Of a stretch of DNA of 64,000 nt, positions 16,724-25,545 are shown piece by piece (within the stretch, counting starts at the first letter, position 1; every line of letters begins with the position of its first letter). A program made the translations under genes and the position numbers. The notes under the pieces were generated by a model. The model was not told the DNA's origin, did not search any database, and saw only the letters and a program-made list of their open reading frames with translations. The DNA lies in the NCBI RefSeq assembly GCF_050122995.1, contig NZ_JBNLIA010000011.1, positions 1-64,000 of the forward strand, given 5' to 3'. Source of the stretch: Haloparvum alkalitolerans. GTDB taxonomy: Archaea > Halobacteriota > Halobacteria > Halobacteriales > Haloferacaceae.

Positions 16724-17851
16724 ATGGCCGAACTGAGCGACGACCTCGTCGACCGGATCGAGGCGCGAGCGGACGAGTCGGGGACCGACGACCTGATCGA
16801 ACTGTTCGGGGACCTCCCGCCCGAGACCGACCGCGAGTGGGAGCTCGCGCTGACGCGGCTGATCGAGGTCGCCCCCGACCGCAAGGAGGACCTCCGGCGG
16901 GTCTTCGAGTCGGACGACTTCGGCCAGTCTGACCCCGAAACCGTCCGCTTCGCCGCGTTCTTCGCCTACTGCACGTTCCTCCGGCGACGCGGGAACATCA
17001 GCGAGTTCGGCCGCGTCCTCGAGAAGCACGCGGAGTTCGACGACCACCCGATGTACCCGCACTTGCAGGGGCTGCAGGCGAAGCAGCTCCGGACCGGGGA
17101 GAGCTACGAACGCGCCATCGAGTACGCCCGACGGGCCCAGTCCCGCGTCGGCCCCGATCACGCCGGCGTGAACCACGCCTACGTCACGGCGATCGTGCAG
17201 GCGCTCGAGGAGGACAAAGAGGAGTTCCTCGGGACCCCCCGCGAGCAGCTGCTGGAGGAGGCCGAAGGGATCATGGACCAGCTCATCACCGAGCCGGTCT
17301 ACCCCAAGTTCAAGGTGACCCTCGGCCGGCTCCGCGCCCTCCAGGGCCGGTACGACGACGCGATCCGGCAGATCAACGAGGGCATCGACCTCGAGGACGA
17401 CTCGAAGGACAGCTACGTCCTCCGCGTCAACAGCTACCGCAACCATGAGTCGCGGGTGTACCTCGACAAGTACGTCGACGAGATCCAGCGCCGGCAGGAC
17501 CAGCTCAAGGAGGACGTCGACGACGCGCTCGAGGCGGTCGAGACCGCACAGGAGGAGTCGAAAGACCAGATCAAGAAGCTCCAGGGACAGACGCTGCAGT
17601 TCCTCGGGTTCTTCGCCACGCTGCTCGCGGTCATCATCTCGACGGTGACGATCACGCTCGAGTTCTCGATCCTCCCCGCGACCGCCCTGATCGTCGTGCT
17701 GATCGGCGGGCTCCTGATCGCGTTCGGCGGCTTCACCGTCATGCTCCCCGTCGACCGGGCCCTGCGGAAGGGCTCCGCGCTGTTCCTCATGGGGCTTTTC
17801 ACCGCCGGGCTGGGGTTCGCCGTCGCCGCCAGTATCGCGGGCGTCGTCTGA
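16724..17851 (+). CDS. TPR-like protein with C-terminal membrane segments
   Basis: 375 residues. An acidic alpha-helical N-terminal half contains TPR-like helix pairs (about 90-240, for example YERAIEYARRAQSRVG and YDDAIRQINEGIDLE). A coiled coil follows (about 250-290, QRRQDQLKEDVDDALEAVE). Three to four membrane helices close the protein (about 293-373). It resembles a membrane-anchored scaffold. Its position 4 bases after the PP2C gene suggests it recruits or is regulated by that phosphatase. Family not recognised. Confidence 0.65.
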   Translation: MAELSDDLVDRIEARADESGTDDLIELFGDLPPETDREWELALTRLIEVAPDRKEDLRRVFESDDFGQSDPETVRFAAFFAYCTFLRRRGNISEFGRVLEKHAEFDDHPMYPHLQGLQAKQLRTGESYERAIEYARRAQSRVGPDHAGVNHAYVTAIVQALEEDKEEFLGTPREQLLEEAEGIMDQLITEPVYPKFKVTLGRLRALQGRYDDAIRQINEGIDLEDDSKDSYVLRVNSYRNHESRVYLDKYVDEIQRRQDQLKEDVDDALEAVETAQEESKDQIKKLQGQTLQFLGFFATLLAVIISTVTITLEFSILPATALIVVLIGGLLIAFGGFTVMLPVDRALRKGSALFLMGLFTAGLGFAVAASIAGVV

Positions 17852-17862
17852 CCCCGCCCGGG

Positions 17863-18654
17863 TTACCGCGTCGACGCCAGCAGCTCGTCGAGGTGGCGGG
17901 CGCTCCGCTCGACGTACGCCATGTTCGGCGTGGTCACCTCGACGGAGGCCGACCCCGTCCAGCCGTCCGGCAGCGCCGAGAACAGCCGCGCGAAGTCGAT
18001 CGATCCCGCGCCGAGGGGCAGGTGCTCGTCGGCGGCGGTCCGCGTGTCGTTGAGGTGGAGGTGCGAGACGCGGTCCGCGTGGGCCGCGAGGAACCGAGCC
18101 ATCTCCGCGTCGTCGTGGCCGTCGATCCGCGCGTGGCCGGTGTCGAACGTCATCGACGCGTCGGTCCCCGCAAGGAGCCCGGGCACGTCGTCGGTCGCCA
18201 CGAGCGCGTCGTAGACGTTCTCGACCGAGAGCGTCGCGTCCAGCCCGGCCTCGGCGGCCCGCGCGTCCAGTTCCTCTATCGACCGCTCGACCCGCGCCGC
18301 GAGGCGCGCCCCGCCGTGTGCCCGCTCCCACGCGAGCGCGGTCGGGTGGAGCACCGCCGTGTCGGCCCCCGCCCGGTCCGCCGCCCGGTGGCAGGCGTGT
18401 AGCTCCGCGACGACCGCCTCGCGGACGCCGTCGAACGGCGACCCGAGGTCGAGCCCCTCGAACGGCAGGTGGACCGCGAGCCCGAGGTCGTCGTACCGCT
18501 CCAGCAGCTCCCGGCCCTCGCCGGAGAGCCACTCGCGGTCGGTCGCGCCGTCCAGCATCACCTCGACGTAGTCCAACCCGACCGCGTCGGCCACCTCGAA
18601 GTACCCCGCCACGTCGTTGTCGGGCTGCGTCACGACGCCGCGCTCGACGTTCAT
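17863..18654 (-). CDS. Sugar phosphate isomerase/epimerase-like TIM barrel protein
   Basis: 263 residues. Xylose isomerase-like TIM barrel (AP endonuclease 2 superfamily). Metal-ligand type motifs are AVHLPF, VLHPTAL, SVENVYD (Glu), FDTGHARI (Asp, His), LHLNDTR and ASVEVTTPN (Glu). The substrate cannot be assigned. It converges with the TPR-membrane gene, their ends 11 bases apart. Confidence 0.8.
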   Translation of the reverse strand: MNVERGVVTQPDNDVAGYFEVADAVGLDYVEVMLDGATDREWLSGEGRELLERYDDLGLAVHLPFEGLDLGSPFDGVREAVVAELHACHRAADRAGADTAVLHPTALAWERAHGGARLAARVERSIEELDARAAEAGLDATLSVENVYDALVATDDVPGLLAGTDASMTFDTGHARIDGHDDAEMARFLAAHADRVSHLHLNDTRTAADEHLPLGAGSIDFARLFSALPDGWTGSASVEVTTPNMAYVERSARHLDELLASTR

Positions 18655-18699
18655 ACCTGCACCGTGGAGCCAGTCGGTGGTAAGCCCCCCGCCTTCGCG

Positions 18700-18976
<277 letters not shown>

Positions 18977-18984
<8 letters not shown>

Positions 18985-19258
18985 CGCCCGTGCCGAACCG
19001 CTCGCGGGCGTCCTCGGCGCTCGTCGTCCGTCCCTCGCGGATGTCCTCCTCGGCTTCGAGCAGGGCGACGAGTTCGTCGCGGTCGAACGTCGGGAACTCG
19101 ACGGCGTCCCGGAGCGTGTACCGAATGAACTCGCTCCGGCTGTTGAACCCGCGTCCCTGCCACGTATCGTCGATCTCGTCGAGGAACGACTCGGTGAGTT
19201 TGAAGGTCACCGTGGTGATGTCGTCCTCGCCGTCGTCGTTTGTAGCTGCTTTAGACAT
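18977..19258 (-). CDS. Ribbon-helix-helix antitoxin
   Basis: 93 residues. The N-terminal RHH fold is DDITTVTFKLTESFLDEID (about 11-29), then SRSEFIRYTLRDAV, the second RHH helix with the typical SRSEFIR turn. The C-terminal tail (about 65-93) is an acidic toxin-neutralising arm. The start was placed at ATG 19258; a longer frame from 19312 would run through the operator-like palindrome. It probably represses its own promoter through that palindrome. Confidence 0.83.
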
Positions 19259-19279
19259 ATCTACGTAATACGTATGTCT
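19253..19279. promoter_or_regulatory. Operator-like inverted repeat at the antitoxin start
   Basis: AGACATA (19253-19259) and TATGTCT (19273-19279) form 7-bp perfect arms. Between and partly overlapping them is TACGTAATACGTA, two TACGTA palindromes. The arm covers the antitoxin start codon, a typical place for RHH autoregulation. Confidence 0.6.
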
Positions 19280-19611
19280 TACCAATAGTCGTTTCGGCGG
19301 AGCCTCACTCACCGCGTACTCGTCGTGAATCGCCGCATCGAGGGGTTTCTGTCACACTCCTGACTAGGGTTCAGTCATCCCTTTGCGAGCGTTGATTAGC
19401 GAAATCAGGAGTGTTCCTTGGGGGACGCGCCCCCGGTCGATATCGGGTCTACCCCACCGCAGTCTGTGAATTGGTTTGTGTGTCCTGACACTTCCCCGAA
19501 TCGCAATACGGCGAGGGATGCCCTGTTTAGCGAGAGACGCGAATCTTGAACGGGTTTCGTTCAGACGAGTGTAGCCAAAAAGTGTACACACAAGGAGTGT
19601 ACGGAAGAAAG
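19280..19611. other. Lower-GC intergenic remnant between TA pair and tRNA-Thr
   Basis: About 330 bases, visibly poorer in GC than the rest of the window. It contains GGGGG-ACGCG-CCCCC at about 19421-19435 and direct repeats of GTGTAC near 19583 and 19596. No complete gene is seen. A leftward frame through it ends near 19364 but matches no family I recognise. Its position directly 3' of tRNA-Thr is the usual site for integrating elements, so it may be a decayed insertion. No second att copy was found. Confidence 0.4.
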
Positions 19612-19683
19612 AGCCTAGGCCGGGATTTGAACCCGGGGTCTCGTCCTTACCAAGGACGCGCTTTACCGCTAAGCTACCCAGGC
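19612..19683 (-). tRNA. tRNA-Thr (GGT anticodon)
   Basis: Reads on the minus strand as a full cloverleaf. The acceptor GCCTGGG pairs with CCTAGGC, the D arm is AGCTTAGCGGTAAAGC, and the anticodon stem CGTCC/GGACG encloses TTGGTAA with GGT at 34-36. The T arm is CCGGG-TTCAAAT-CCCGG, and the discriminator is T. No CCA is encoded, as usual in archaea. No intron. Confidence 0.95.
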
Positions 19684-19866
19684 GCGCGTTTTCTCGTTGA
19701 CCGGATTCGTCTTTAGGCGTTTCGATCCGGACGCCGTCCGCGAGGTCGTCGCACGGTCGCGGTCTGGCCGTCGGCGCTCGCCCGATGCGGGCTGCTTCAA
19801 CGCTCGATCCGTCGCTTTCGGGTCGAGAAAGATCGGGGTGACGAGCGAAACGCTCCCTCGGCCGCT

Positions 19867-20511
19867 TCAGACGCGCTCCTCGGAGAGCGCGGCGATGCGG
19901 TCGGCGGTGGCGTCGGGGAGCGCCTGCCCCGGCGGTGGGAACTCGCCGTCGTAGTCGGCGGCGAGTTCGCGGGCGTACGTCTGTAGCTCCGTGGGAGGGT
20001 CGCCGCCCACGGCGGTCGTCCCGGCGACGACCGCGAGCTCGAAGACGTCCTCCTCGAGGTTGCGGTCGAGGTCCGCGGCCGCGGCGGGCGCGGCCTCCTC
20101 GCGGCGGGTCTGGTCGCGGCCGAACGCGCGGACCACGTCGACGGCGGCGGCGGCGGCCTCGGTGCGCGCGAGCAGGTAGAAGCCCCGCGAGACGAGCACG
20201 TCCGCGGCGAGGATGTCGAGGTCGGCGGCGATGTCCGCCTCCGCGACCGCCTCCCCGACCCACGGCTCGTCGTGCGCGAGCCGGCGGGTGAGCCGGAGGC
20301 CCTCGTAGATGAGCTGGACGCCGGCGGCGCGGTCGGCGACGGCGTCGAGGTCCGCGGCCGGGTCCAGCGCCCGAGTGGCGACGAGCGCGAGGACGCCGGG
20401 CGTCACCGCCGCCGCAGCGAGTCTGTCGTCGAGGACCTCGCGGAGGCGCGCCGGCTCGATGTCGGCGACGGCCTCGCGCGCGGCGGCGCGTGCCCGCACG
20501 GCGTCGTCCAT
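19867..20511 (-). CDS. Haloarchaeal helical protein (DUF7114-like, polyprenyl-synthase-like fold)
   Basis: 214 residues, all-helical and Ala/Asp/Glu-rich. The pattern IYEGLRLTRRLAHDEPW followed by DILAADVLVSRGFYLLARTEA recalls the helix arrangement of isoprenyl diphosphate synthase regulatory or degenerate subunits, but the DDxxD motifs are absent. It fits the haloarchaeal family DUF7114. Start at ATG 20511, divergent from the enoyl-CoA hydratase 60 bases away. A catalytic function is not supported. Confidence 0.65.
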   Translation of the reverse strand: MDDAVRARAAAREAVADIEPARLREVLDDRLAAAAVTPGVLALVATRALDPAADLDAVADRAAGVQLIYEGLRLTRRLAHDEPWVGEAVAEADIAADLDILAADVLVSRGFYLLARTEAAAAAVDVVRAFGRDQTRREEAAPAAAADLDRNLEEDVFELAVVAGTTAVGGDPPTELQTYARELAADYDGEFPPPGQALPDATADRIAALSEERV

Positions 20512-20571
20512 CGCCGGAAAGGAAGGCCGGGAAGGGCAAAGACCTTTGGAAACGACCCGTCTCTCCCCACC

Positions 20572-21264
20572 GTGATCCGCGCGACCGCGGACGGCCCGGT
20601 CCGGGTCGTCACCATCGACCGCCCCGCCCGTCGCAACGCGCTCCGCCCCGCGGACCTCGACGCCCTCGCGGACGCGGTGCGCGAGACGAGCGAGCCCGTG
20701 GCGCTGCTCCGCGGCGCCGGCGACGCCTTCTGTGCCGGCGCCGACCTCGACGTCGTCGCAGACCTCGACGACCCCGAGGCGTTCGCACGTCGCGGGCAGC
20801 GGACCGCGCGCGCCATCGAGACCGCCGACGCGGTGGTCGTGGCGGGCGTCGACGGCGCGGCCCGCGGGGGCGGCGTCGAACTCGCGCTCGCGGCCGACGT
20901 GCGCGTCGCGACGCCCGCGGCCACCTTCGGCGAACCGGGCGTCACCTTTGGCCTGTTCGGCGCGTGGGGCGGCACCGCTCGTCTTCCGCGGGTGATGGGC
21001 GAGGGCGAGGCGCTCGACTTCGCCTGCTCCGGACGCGTGCTCGACGCCGACGCGGCGCTCCGGACCGGCCTCGTCTCGCGAGTCGTCGACGACCCCCGGA
21101 CCGTCGCCGACGAGATAGCGGCCAACGCGCCCGACGCGCTCGCGGTCCTGAAGCGCCGACTCCGCGACCGCCGGAGCGCGGAGGAACAGGAGGCGGCGGA
21201 GGTGGCCGCCTTCGGCGACCTCGTGCGGGAACACGCCGCGGATCTGGCCGCAGACAGGGAGTGA
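20572..21264 (+). CDS. Enoyl-CoA hydratase/isomerase family protein
   Basis: 230 residues from GTG 20572 (no earlier reasonable start). Crotonase fold: IDRPARRNAL near the N-terminus, the oxyanion-hole segment GAGDAFCAGADLDVV (about 41-55) and ARGGGVELALAADVRVA (about 97-113). The usual catalytic Glu position at the end of the second oxyanion helix is occupied by sequence GEPGVTFGLF. Shorter than the typical 255-260. Acts on CoA-thioesters; which pathway is not clear. Confidence 0.82.
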   Translation: MIRATADGPVRVVTIDRPARRNALRPADLDALADAVRETSEPVALLRGAGDAFCAGADLDVVADLDDPEAFARRGQRTARAIETADAVVVAGVDGAARGGGVELALAADVRVATPAATFGEPGVTFGLFGAWGGTARLPRVMGEGEALDFACSGRVLDADAALRTGLVSRVVDDPRTVADEIAANAPDALAVLKRRLRDRRSAEEQEAAEVAAFGDLVREHAADLAADRE

Positions 21265-21292
21265 CGGCGCCATCGAGCGTGACGGCACTCTG

Positions 21293-22252
21293 TCACTCGA
21301 CCGGGATCCGCGTCCTCCCGCGCTGCCGCCGACGGCGCTCCGCGTCGGCCCGTTCGGCCAGCCGCTCGACGCGCTCTTCGGTCGGGGGATGCGTAGAGAT
21401 CCACCGCTCCAGCGTCGACTCAGTCTCGCGGTTGGTCGAGAGGGGACCGAGCGGCCACGCCGTCTCGGTCGCGCGCTCGATCCGCCGGAGCGCTCGCGCG
21501 AGCGCCAGCGGGTCGCCGGTCACCTCGACCGCGCGGTCGTCGGCGGCGAACTCCCGCCGGCGGGAACGAGCGCGCGCGATCAGGGTCGCCGCGAACAGGA
21601 CCAGCACCGGCGCGGCGACGACGGCCCGGCGGAGCCGGCTCAGGGGACCCCGCCGGTCGCCCGGTCGGCCGCGGATCCACGCCGACCCCCGGGCGAGTCC
21701 CGACAGCGCGAGGATCGCGGGCACGAGCGCGACCGTCAGCAGGCCCGCGGCGGTCTGGACGACTCCCTGCGCGAGCGCGCGGCGGAGGCCGTCGTTGCGC
21801 TCCAAGTGGGCGAGTTCGTGGGCGACGATCCCCTCCAGTTCCGCGGGGTCGAGCAGGCGGAACAGCGAGCGGTCGAGGACGAGCGCGCCGCGGTCGCTCC
21901 CGCCGACGGCGAAGGCGTTGGGTGCGCCCATCTCCCCGACGTACAGCGTCGGCCGGTCCACGCCCATCCGCGCCGCGAGGTCGTCGATCCGGCGGTGGAG
22001 CCCGGGGGCGGCCGACCGCGGCAGCCGGTCCGTCGAGAGGGCGGCGAGCAGCTGGCTCGTGCCGACGCGGTAGCTCAGGTACGCGGACAGCAGGGTCGCG
22101 CCGGCCAGGACCGCCGCCAGCGTCGGGGCGTCCGGACGCGTCGCCCACAGCCACAGGAGCGCCCGGTAGCCGAGGAGCGCGGCTGCGAGGTAGCCCGCAA
22201 GCAGCACGATCCCGACCGCGGCCATGGCGAGACGGACGACGACTCGGCGCAT
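21293..22252 (-). CDS. M48 family membrane metalloprotease (HtpX-like)
   Basis: 319 residues. Two N-terminal membrane segments (about 8-32, 40-62) precede the zinc site HELAHLE (about 144-150). Two more membrane segments follow (about 163-185, 210-230), then the third-ligand region RREFAADDRAVEVTGD (Glu). This is the topology of HtpX/Ste24-like proteases that degrade damaged membrane proteins. The C-terminus is Arg-rich. Confidence 0.85.
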   Translation of the reverse strand: MRRVVVRLAMAAVGIVLLAGYLAAALLGYRALLWLWATRPDAPTLAAVLAGATLLSAYLSYRVGTSQLLAALSTDRLPRSAAPGLHRRIDDLAARMGVDRPTLYVGEMGAPNAFAVGGSDRGALVLDRSLFRLLDPAELEGIVAHELAHLERNDGLRRALAQGVVQTAAGLLTVALVPAILALSGLARGSAWIRGRPGDRRGPLSRLRRAVVAAPVLVLFAATLIARARSRRREFAADDRAVEVTGDPLALARALRRIERATETAWPLGPLSTNRETESTLERWISTHPPTEERVERLAERADAERRRRQRGRTRIPVE

Positions 22253-22368
22253 CGGCGTGGGCTACGCCGGGGACCCTGAAACCGATTCCGGCGGGGCGAG
22301 GAGCCGCGTCCGCGGCGGCCGCGCCGCGACAGCGAAACCGGTAACACGGCCGGGCGAGACGGGCGCGT

Positions 22369-23451
22369 ATGGACCCGCGCATCCGCGAACACGCAGAGAC
22401 GATCGTCGACCATTCCGCCGGCGTCGAGGCCGGCGACGACGTGGTCATCCAGATGCCGAAGGAGGCGGCGGACCTCGCCGTCGCGCTCCACGAGCTGTGC
22501 GGCGACCGCGGCGCGAACCCCCTCTGGCTCAACAACTCCGACCGCGCCGACCGCGCGTTCAAGCGCGCCGCCGGCGAGACGTTCGAGGAGCCGGCCCACG
22601 AGCGCGCCCTCTACGAGGAGACGGACGTCTTCATCATCGCCCGCGGCGGCGACAACGCCACCGAGGGCGCGGACGTCGCCCCCGAGACGAACGCGGCGTA
22701 CAACCGCGCCCGCGCCGAGATCAAGAAGGAGCGCCTCTCGAAGACCTGGTGTCTCACGCAGTACCCCACCAGCGCCCACGCCCAGCTCGCGGGCATGAGC
22801 ACCGAGGGCTACGAGAACTTCGTCTACGACGCCGTCTCCCTCGACTGGGACGAGCAGCGCGAGTTCCAGCAACAGATGGTCGAGATCCTCGACGACGCCG
22901 ACGAGGTGCAGATTCGCAGCGGCGAGGAGACGGACCTGACGCTCGACGTCTCGGGCATGAAGACGCTCAACGACTACGGCGAGGCGAACCTCCCCGGCGG
23001 CGAGGTGTTCACCGCCCCCGTCCGCGACGGCGTCGACGGCGAGGTGTACTTCGACCTCCCCCTGTACCGCTACGGGCGCGAGATCGAGGACGTGCGTCTC
23101 ACCTTCGAGGACGGTGAAGTGGTCGAGCACTCGGCCGGCCGCAACGAGGACCTGCTGACCGGCATCCTCGAGACCGACGAGGGCGCACGGCACCTCGGCG
23201 AACTCGGCATCGGGATGAACCGCGCCATCGACCGGTTCACCTACAACATGCTGTTCGACGAGAAGATGGGCGACACCGTCCACATGGCGGTCGGCTCCGC
23301 CTACGAGGACTGCGTGCCGGAGGAGAACGAGTTGAACGAGTCCGCCGAGCACGTCGACATGATCGTCGACATGAGCGAGGACTCCGTCATCGAGGTCGAC
23401 GGCGAGGTCGTCCAGCGCGACGGCACGTTCGTCTTCGAGGACGGCTTCTAG
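22369..23451 (+). CDS. M29 family aminopeptidase
   Basis: 360 residues, normal for thermophilic-aminopeptidase (M29/AmpS) enzymes. The N-terminal domain has DVVIQMPKEAADLA. The C-terminal catalytic part carries GEANLPGGEVFTAPV, a conserved Glu in GELGIGMN, FDEKMGDTVHMAVG (Asp/His cobalt or zinc ligands) and HVDMIVDM. These match the dinuclear metal site of the family. Cytoplasmic peptide turnover. Confidence 0.88.
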   Translation: MDPRIREHAETIVDHSAGVEAGDDVVIQMPKEAADLAVALHELCGDRGANPLWLNNSDRADRAFKRAAGETFEEPAHERALYEETDVFIIARGGDNATEGADVAPETNAAYNRARAEIKKERLSKTWCLTQYPTSAHAQLAGMSTEGYENFVYDAVSLDWDEQREFQQQMVEILDDADEVQIRSGEETDLTLDVSGMKTLNDYGEANLPGGEVFTAPVRDGVDGEVYFDLPLYRYGREIEDVRLTFEDGEVVEHSAGRNEDLLTGILETDEGARHLGELGIGMNRAIDRFTYNMLFDEKMGDTVHMAVGSAYEDCVPEENELNESAEHVDMIVDMSEDSVIEVDGEVVQRDGTFVFEDGF

Positions 23452-23508
23452 ACCGAGACGCTCGAGCCGCCGTCCGATCCGCGTCTCGAAAGGTCCTGTC
23501 CGCCTCGA

Positions 23509-24447
23509 CTACGCCCCGCGCTCGGCCTCCCGGATCCCCAGGTCCGGCCCGAGCGTCACCGTTAGCGTCTCGTCGCCCTCGGGGATGGCCACGCGGAGCG
23601 CCCACGGGTCGCGGTCGAGGACTTCGACGTACTCGTCGCTGACGCACCACGGGAGCGTCCAGTAGGGGGTCGCGGAGAGGTCGACGCCGCGCTCGCGGTA
23701 GAAGGAGACCACGTCCGACTGGTCCAGAAGCGAGAGGCCGACCGACGAACGGAGCCGGTGGCGGCACTGCGCGCAGACGTGCTCGACGTGGACCGAGAGC
23801 CCGAGCGGCGCCTCGTCGGGGTCGTCCGCCTCCACGATCTTCGTGGTCATCCGCCCGTTGCACTCGGGGCAGACGCCGTCCGCGGCCAGGCAGTGGAGGT
23901 GGCGCACGCGCTGGTCGAACGCGCGCAGCAGTTCGGTCTCGTCGCGGTCGTTGAGCCCGCCCGGCGGGAACGCGTACTTCCCGTGGGGCTTGCCGCAGTC
24001 GGGACAGGCGACCGCGAACGTCTCGTCGGCGTAGCTCGCGCGCAGCTCCGCGCCGCAGGCGACGCAGGGGTCGCCGACGCCGAACGGCTCCACGTCCGGC
24101 GACTCGTTGAAGGTGCCCGCGAGCACCGCGCGCACGACCGCCTTGCCCGCGTGTCTGAGGTCGTACCCCTCGTCGGTCCGCACCACGAACTGGTCCGTGA
24201 GCTTCCCGAGGTGGTAGTTGAACTGCGCGGAGTCGCGCATGCCGACCTCTCGGCGGAGGTCCGAGAACCGCACCGGCGTCTCCTCGCTCCGCCAGAGGGC
24301 CTCGAGGATGGACAGCCGCGTCTCGCTGGCCACCACGGAGAAGGCGTCCGCGGGCGACATGCAGTCGTCGCAGGCCAGAAGCTCCTCCGCGTCCGCCTCG
24401 CGTCGACCGCGCCGGTCCCGCTCCGGTGACGTGCTCGCCTCGCTCAT
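23509..24447 (-). CDS. Winged-helix regulator with zinc-ribbon C-terminal domain (DUF7351-type)
   Basis: 312 residues from ATG 24447. An N-terminal ArsR-like winged helix (about 30-105, ASETRLSILEALW, RDSAQFNYHLGKL) is followed by a long Cys-rich domain with CVACG, CPDC, CPEC and CAQC pairs. It is related to two adjacent proteins at 32268-33146 and 33193-34095. Such HTH-DUF7351 proteins are abundant in haloarchaea; ligands and targets are unknown. The metal-binding domain may sense metal or redox state. Confidence 0.78.
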   Translation of the reverse strand: MSEASTSPERDRRGRREADAEELLACDDCMSPADAFSVVASETRLSILEALWRSEETPVRFSDLRREVGMRDSAQFNYHLGKLTDQFVVRTDEGYDLRHAGKAVVRAVLAGTFNESPDVEPFGVGDPCVACGAELRASYADETFAVACPDCGKPHGKYAFPPGGLNDRDETELLRAFDQRVRHLHCLAADGVCPECNGRMTTKIVEADDPDEAPLGLSVHVEHVCAQCRHRLRSSVGLSLLDQSDVVSFYRERGVDLSATPYWTLPWCVSDEYVEVLDRDPWALRVAIPEGDETLTVTLGPDLGIREAERGA

Positions 24448-24573
24448 GCCCCTAAGTGGCGTGTCCGGCCCCATAACCGTTGCCCGAACCGAATTTTTGT
24501 AGAACTTATGAAACGAGTGGCGGGGGCCGGCGCCACCACAAGGAACTTGCGTCCCGGCCGTGATCCCCTGACG

Positions 24574-24789
24574 ATGCTCTCATCGATAGCCCTCCAGGGC
24601 GGCGCGGGAGCGATCTTCGGCCTGATCGGCATCTTGCTGTTCGTCGCTCACGTCGCGCTGATCGTCTGGACGTACAGCGACGCCGAGTCCAACAGCAGTC
24701 ACCCCGCGTTCCTCTGGGCCATCGTCGTCTTCCTCGCGCCGCTTCTGGGGATCGTTCTGTACCTGCTGCTCGGTCGCGACCGCCTGTAG
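24574..24789 (+). CDS. Small membrane protein with PLDc_N-type domain
   Basis: 71 residues, two membrane helices (about 10-33, 44-66) ending in LYLLLGRDRL, which resembles the N-terminal domain of cardiolipin synthases (PLDc_N). The motif YSDAESNSSHPAFLW links the helices. It may be a stand-alone PLDc_N protein. Start chosen at ATG 24574, after a GC-rich leader. Confidence 0.72.
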   Translation: MLSSIALQGGAGAIFGLIGILLFVAHVALIVWTYSDAESNSSHPAFLWAIVVFLAPLLGIVLYLLLGRDRL

Positions 24790-24922
24790 CGCGGTCGCCC
24801 GGGTGGCGGCGTATCGCCCGGCGCAGGCCGCGGATTCCTCAAACGAGTTTCAGTAAGCTCCGGTACATAATTGTTTTTCTGCTTACACTTATCGGGGTTC
24901 CGGTCCATCGTTTACACGAGTC

Positions 24923-25252
24923 ATGACCCCATCCGACTCGACCCGACGGCGCGGACGCGAGACGACCGGCCCCGGCGGCGTCGGCCGCCGCGAACCGCCC
25001 GCAGCCCCCTCGATCCGCGCGGTCGCCGCGACGGCGCTGCTCCCGGCCGCGCTCGTCGCGGGCGTGACCGCGGCGCTGTGGCTCCGCGAGGCCGCCCGCG
25101 CGGTCGATCCCTCGGCCGAGGCGGTCGCGCTCGCGGTCCTGCTGGTCGGCGTCTCGCTCGTCGCCCGCCCGCTCCGGCCGACCGCGCTGCTCGGCCGGAT
25201 CGTCGGTCGGCTGCCGGTCCCCCGGCGCACGACCGCGGCCGACGGGGCGTAG
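24923..25252 (+). CDS. Small membrane protein, unknown
   Basis: 109 residues. A basic, Gly/Arg-rich N-terminus is followed by two membrane helices (about 32-54 and 67-86) and a basic tail. No recognised family. An AT-rich stretch including CATAATTG and CTTACACTTATC at 24868-24894 provides a promoter 30 to 50 bases upstream, which supports expression. Confidence 0.55.
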   Translation: MTPSDSTRRRGRETTGPGGVGRREPPAAPSIRAVAATALLPAALVAGVTAALWLREAARAVDPSAEAVALAVLLVGVSLVARPLRPTALLGRIVGRLPVPRRTTAADGA

Positions 25253-25545
25253 ACCGGTCCGCGGCGGGCCGATCGCCCTCGGCGCGTCCGCGACGGTTTC
25301 CGGCCGAACCGGTTCGAGGACCGGCCCGTGCGACCGGACTCCGCCGACTGCGTCCCCCTTTATCCGACAGCCGGCGAACGCGTTCGCAGTCGTTCTCAGC
25401 CGCGTGGAACGCGGTGCACGCTTGACCGGGCGGCCGCCGTACGCTCGCGTACGGACCCGTCACGCCGACGCGTCGGTCGCGTGCGGTCCCGGGCGGCGTG
25501 CCCGACGACGCCGGCCGCGCGCGGTCGGGTCCCGGAGGACCGACC
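25253..25545 (+). promoter_or_regulatory. Leader with two palindromes before the Fe-S/NrfD operon
   Basis: 293 bases without a convincing gene. TTTATCC at 25359-25365 is the best TATA candidate, implying a leader of roughly 150 bases. The leader contains CCGTACG-CTCG-CGTACGG (25437-25454, 7-bp perfect arms) and the 12-base palindrome CCGACGCGTCGG (25465-25476). These could be operators or RNA structure. Confidence 0.4.

Noticed and set aside
19364..20511. Long leftward frame through the tRNA-Thr gap as a transposase remnant
   Set aside because: The frame crosses the tRNA gene and shows no transposase motif; only the low-GC part might be foreign.
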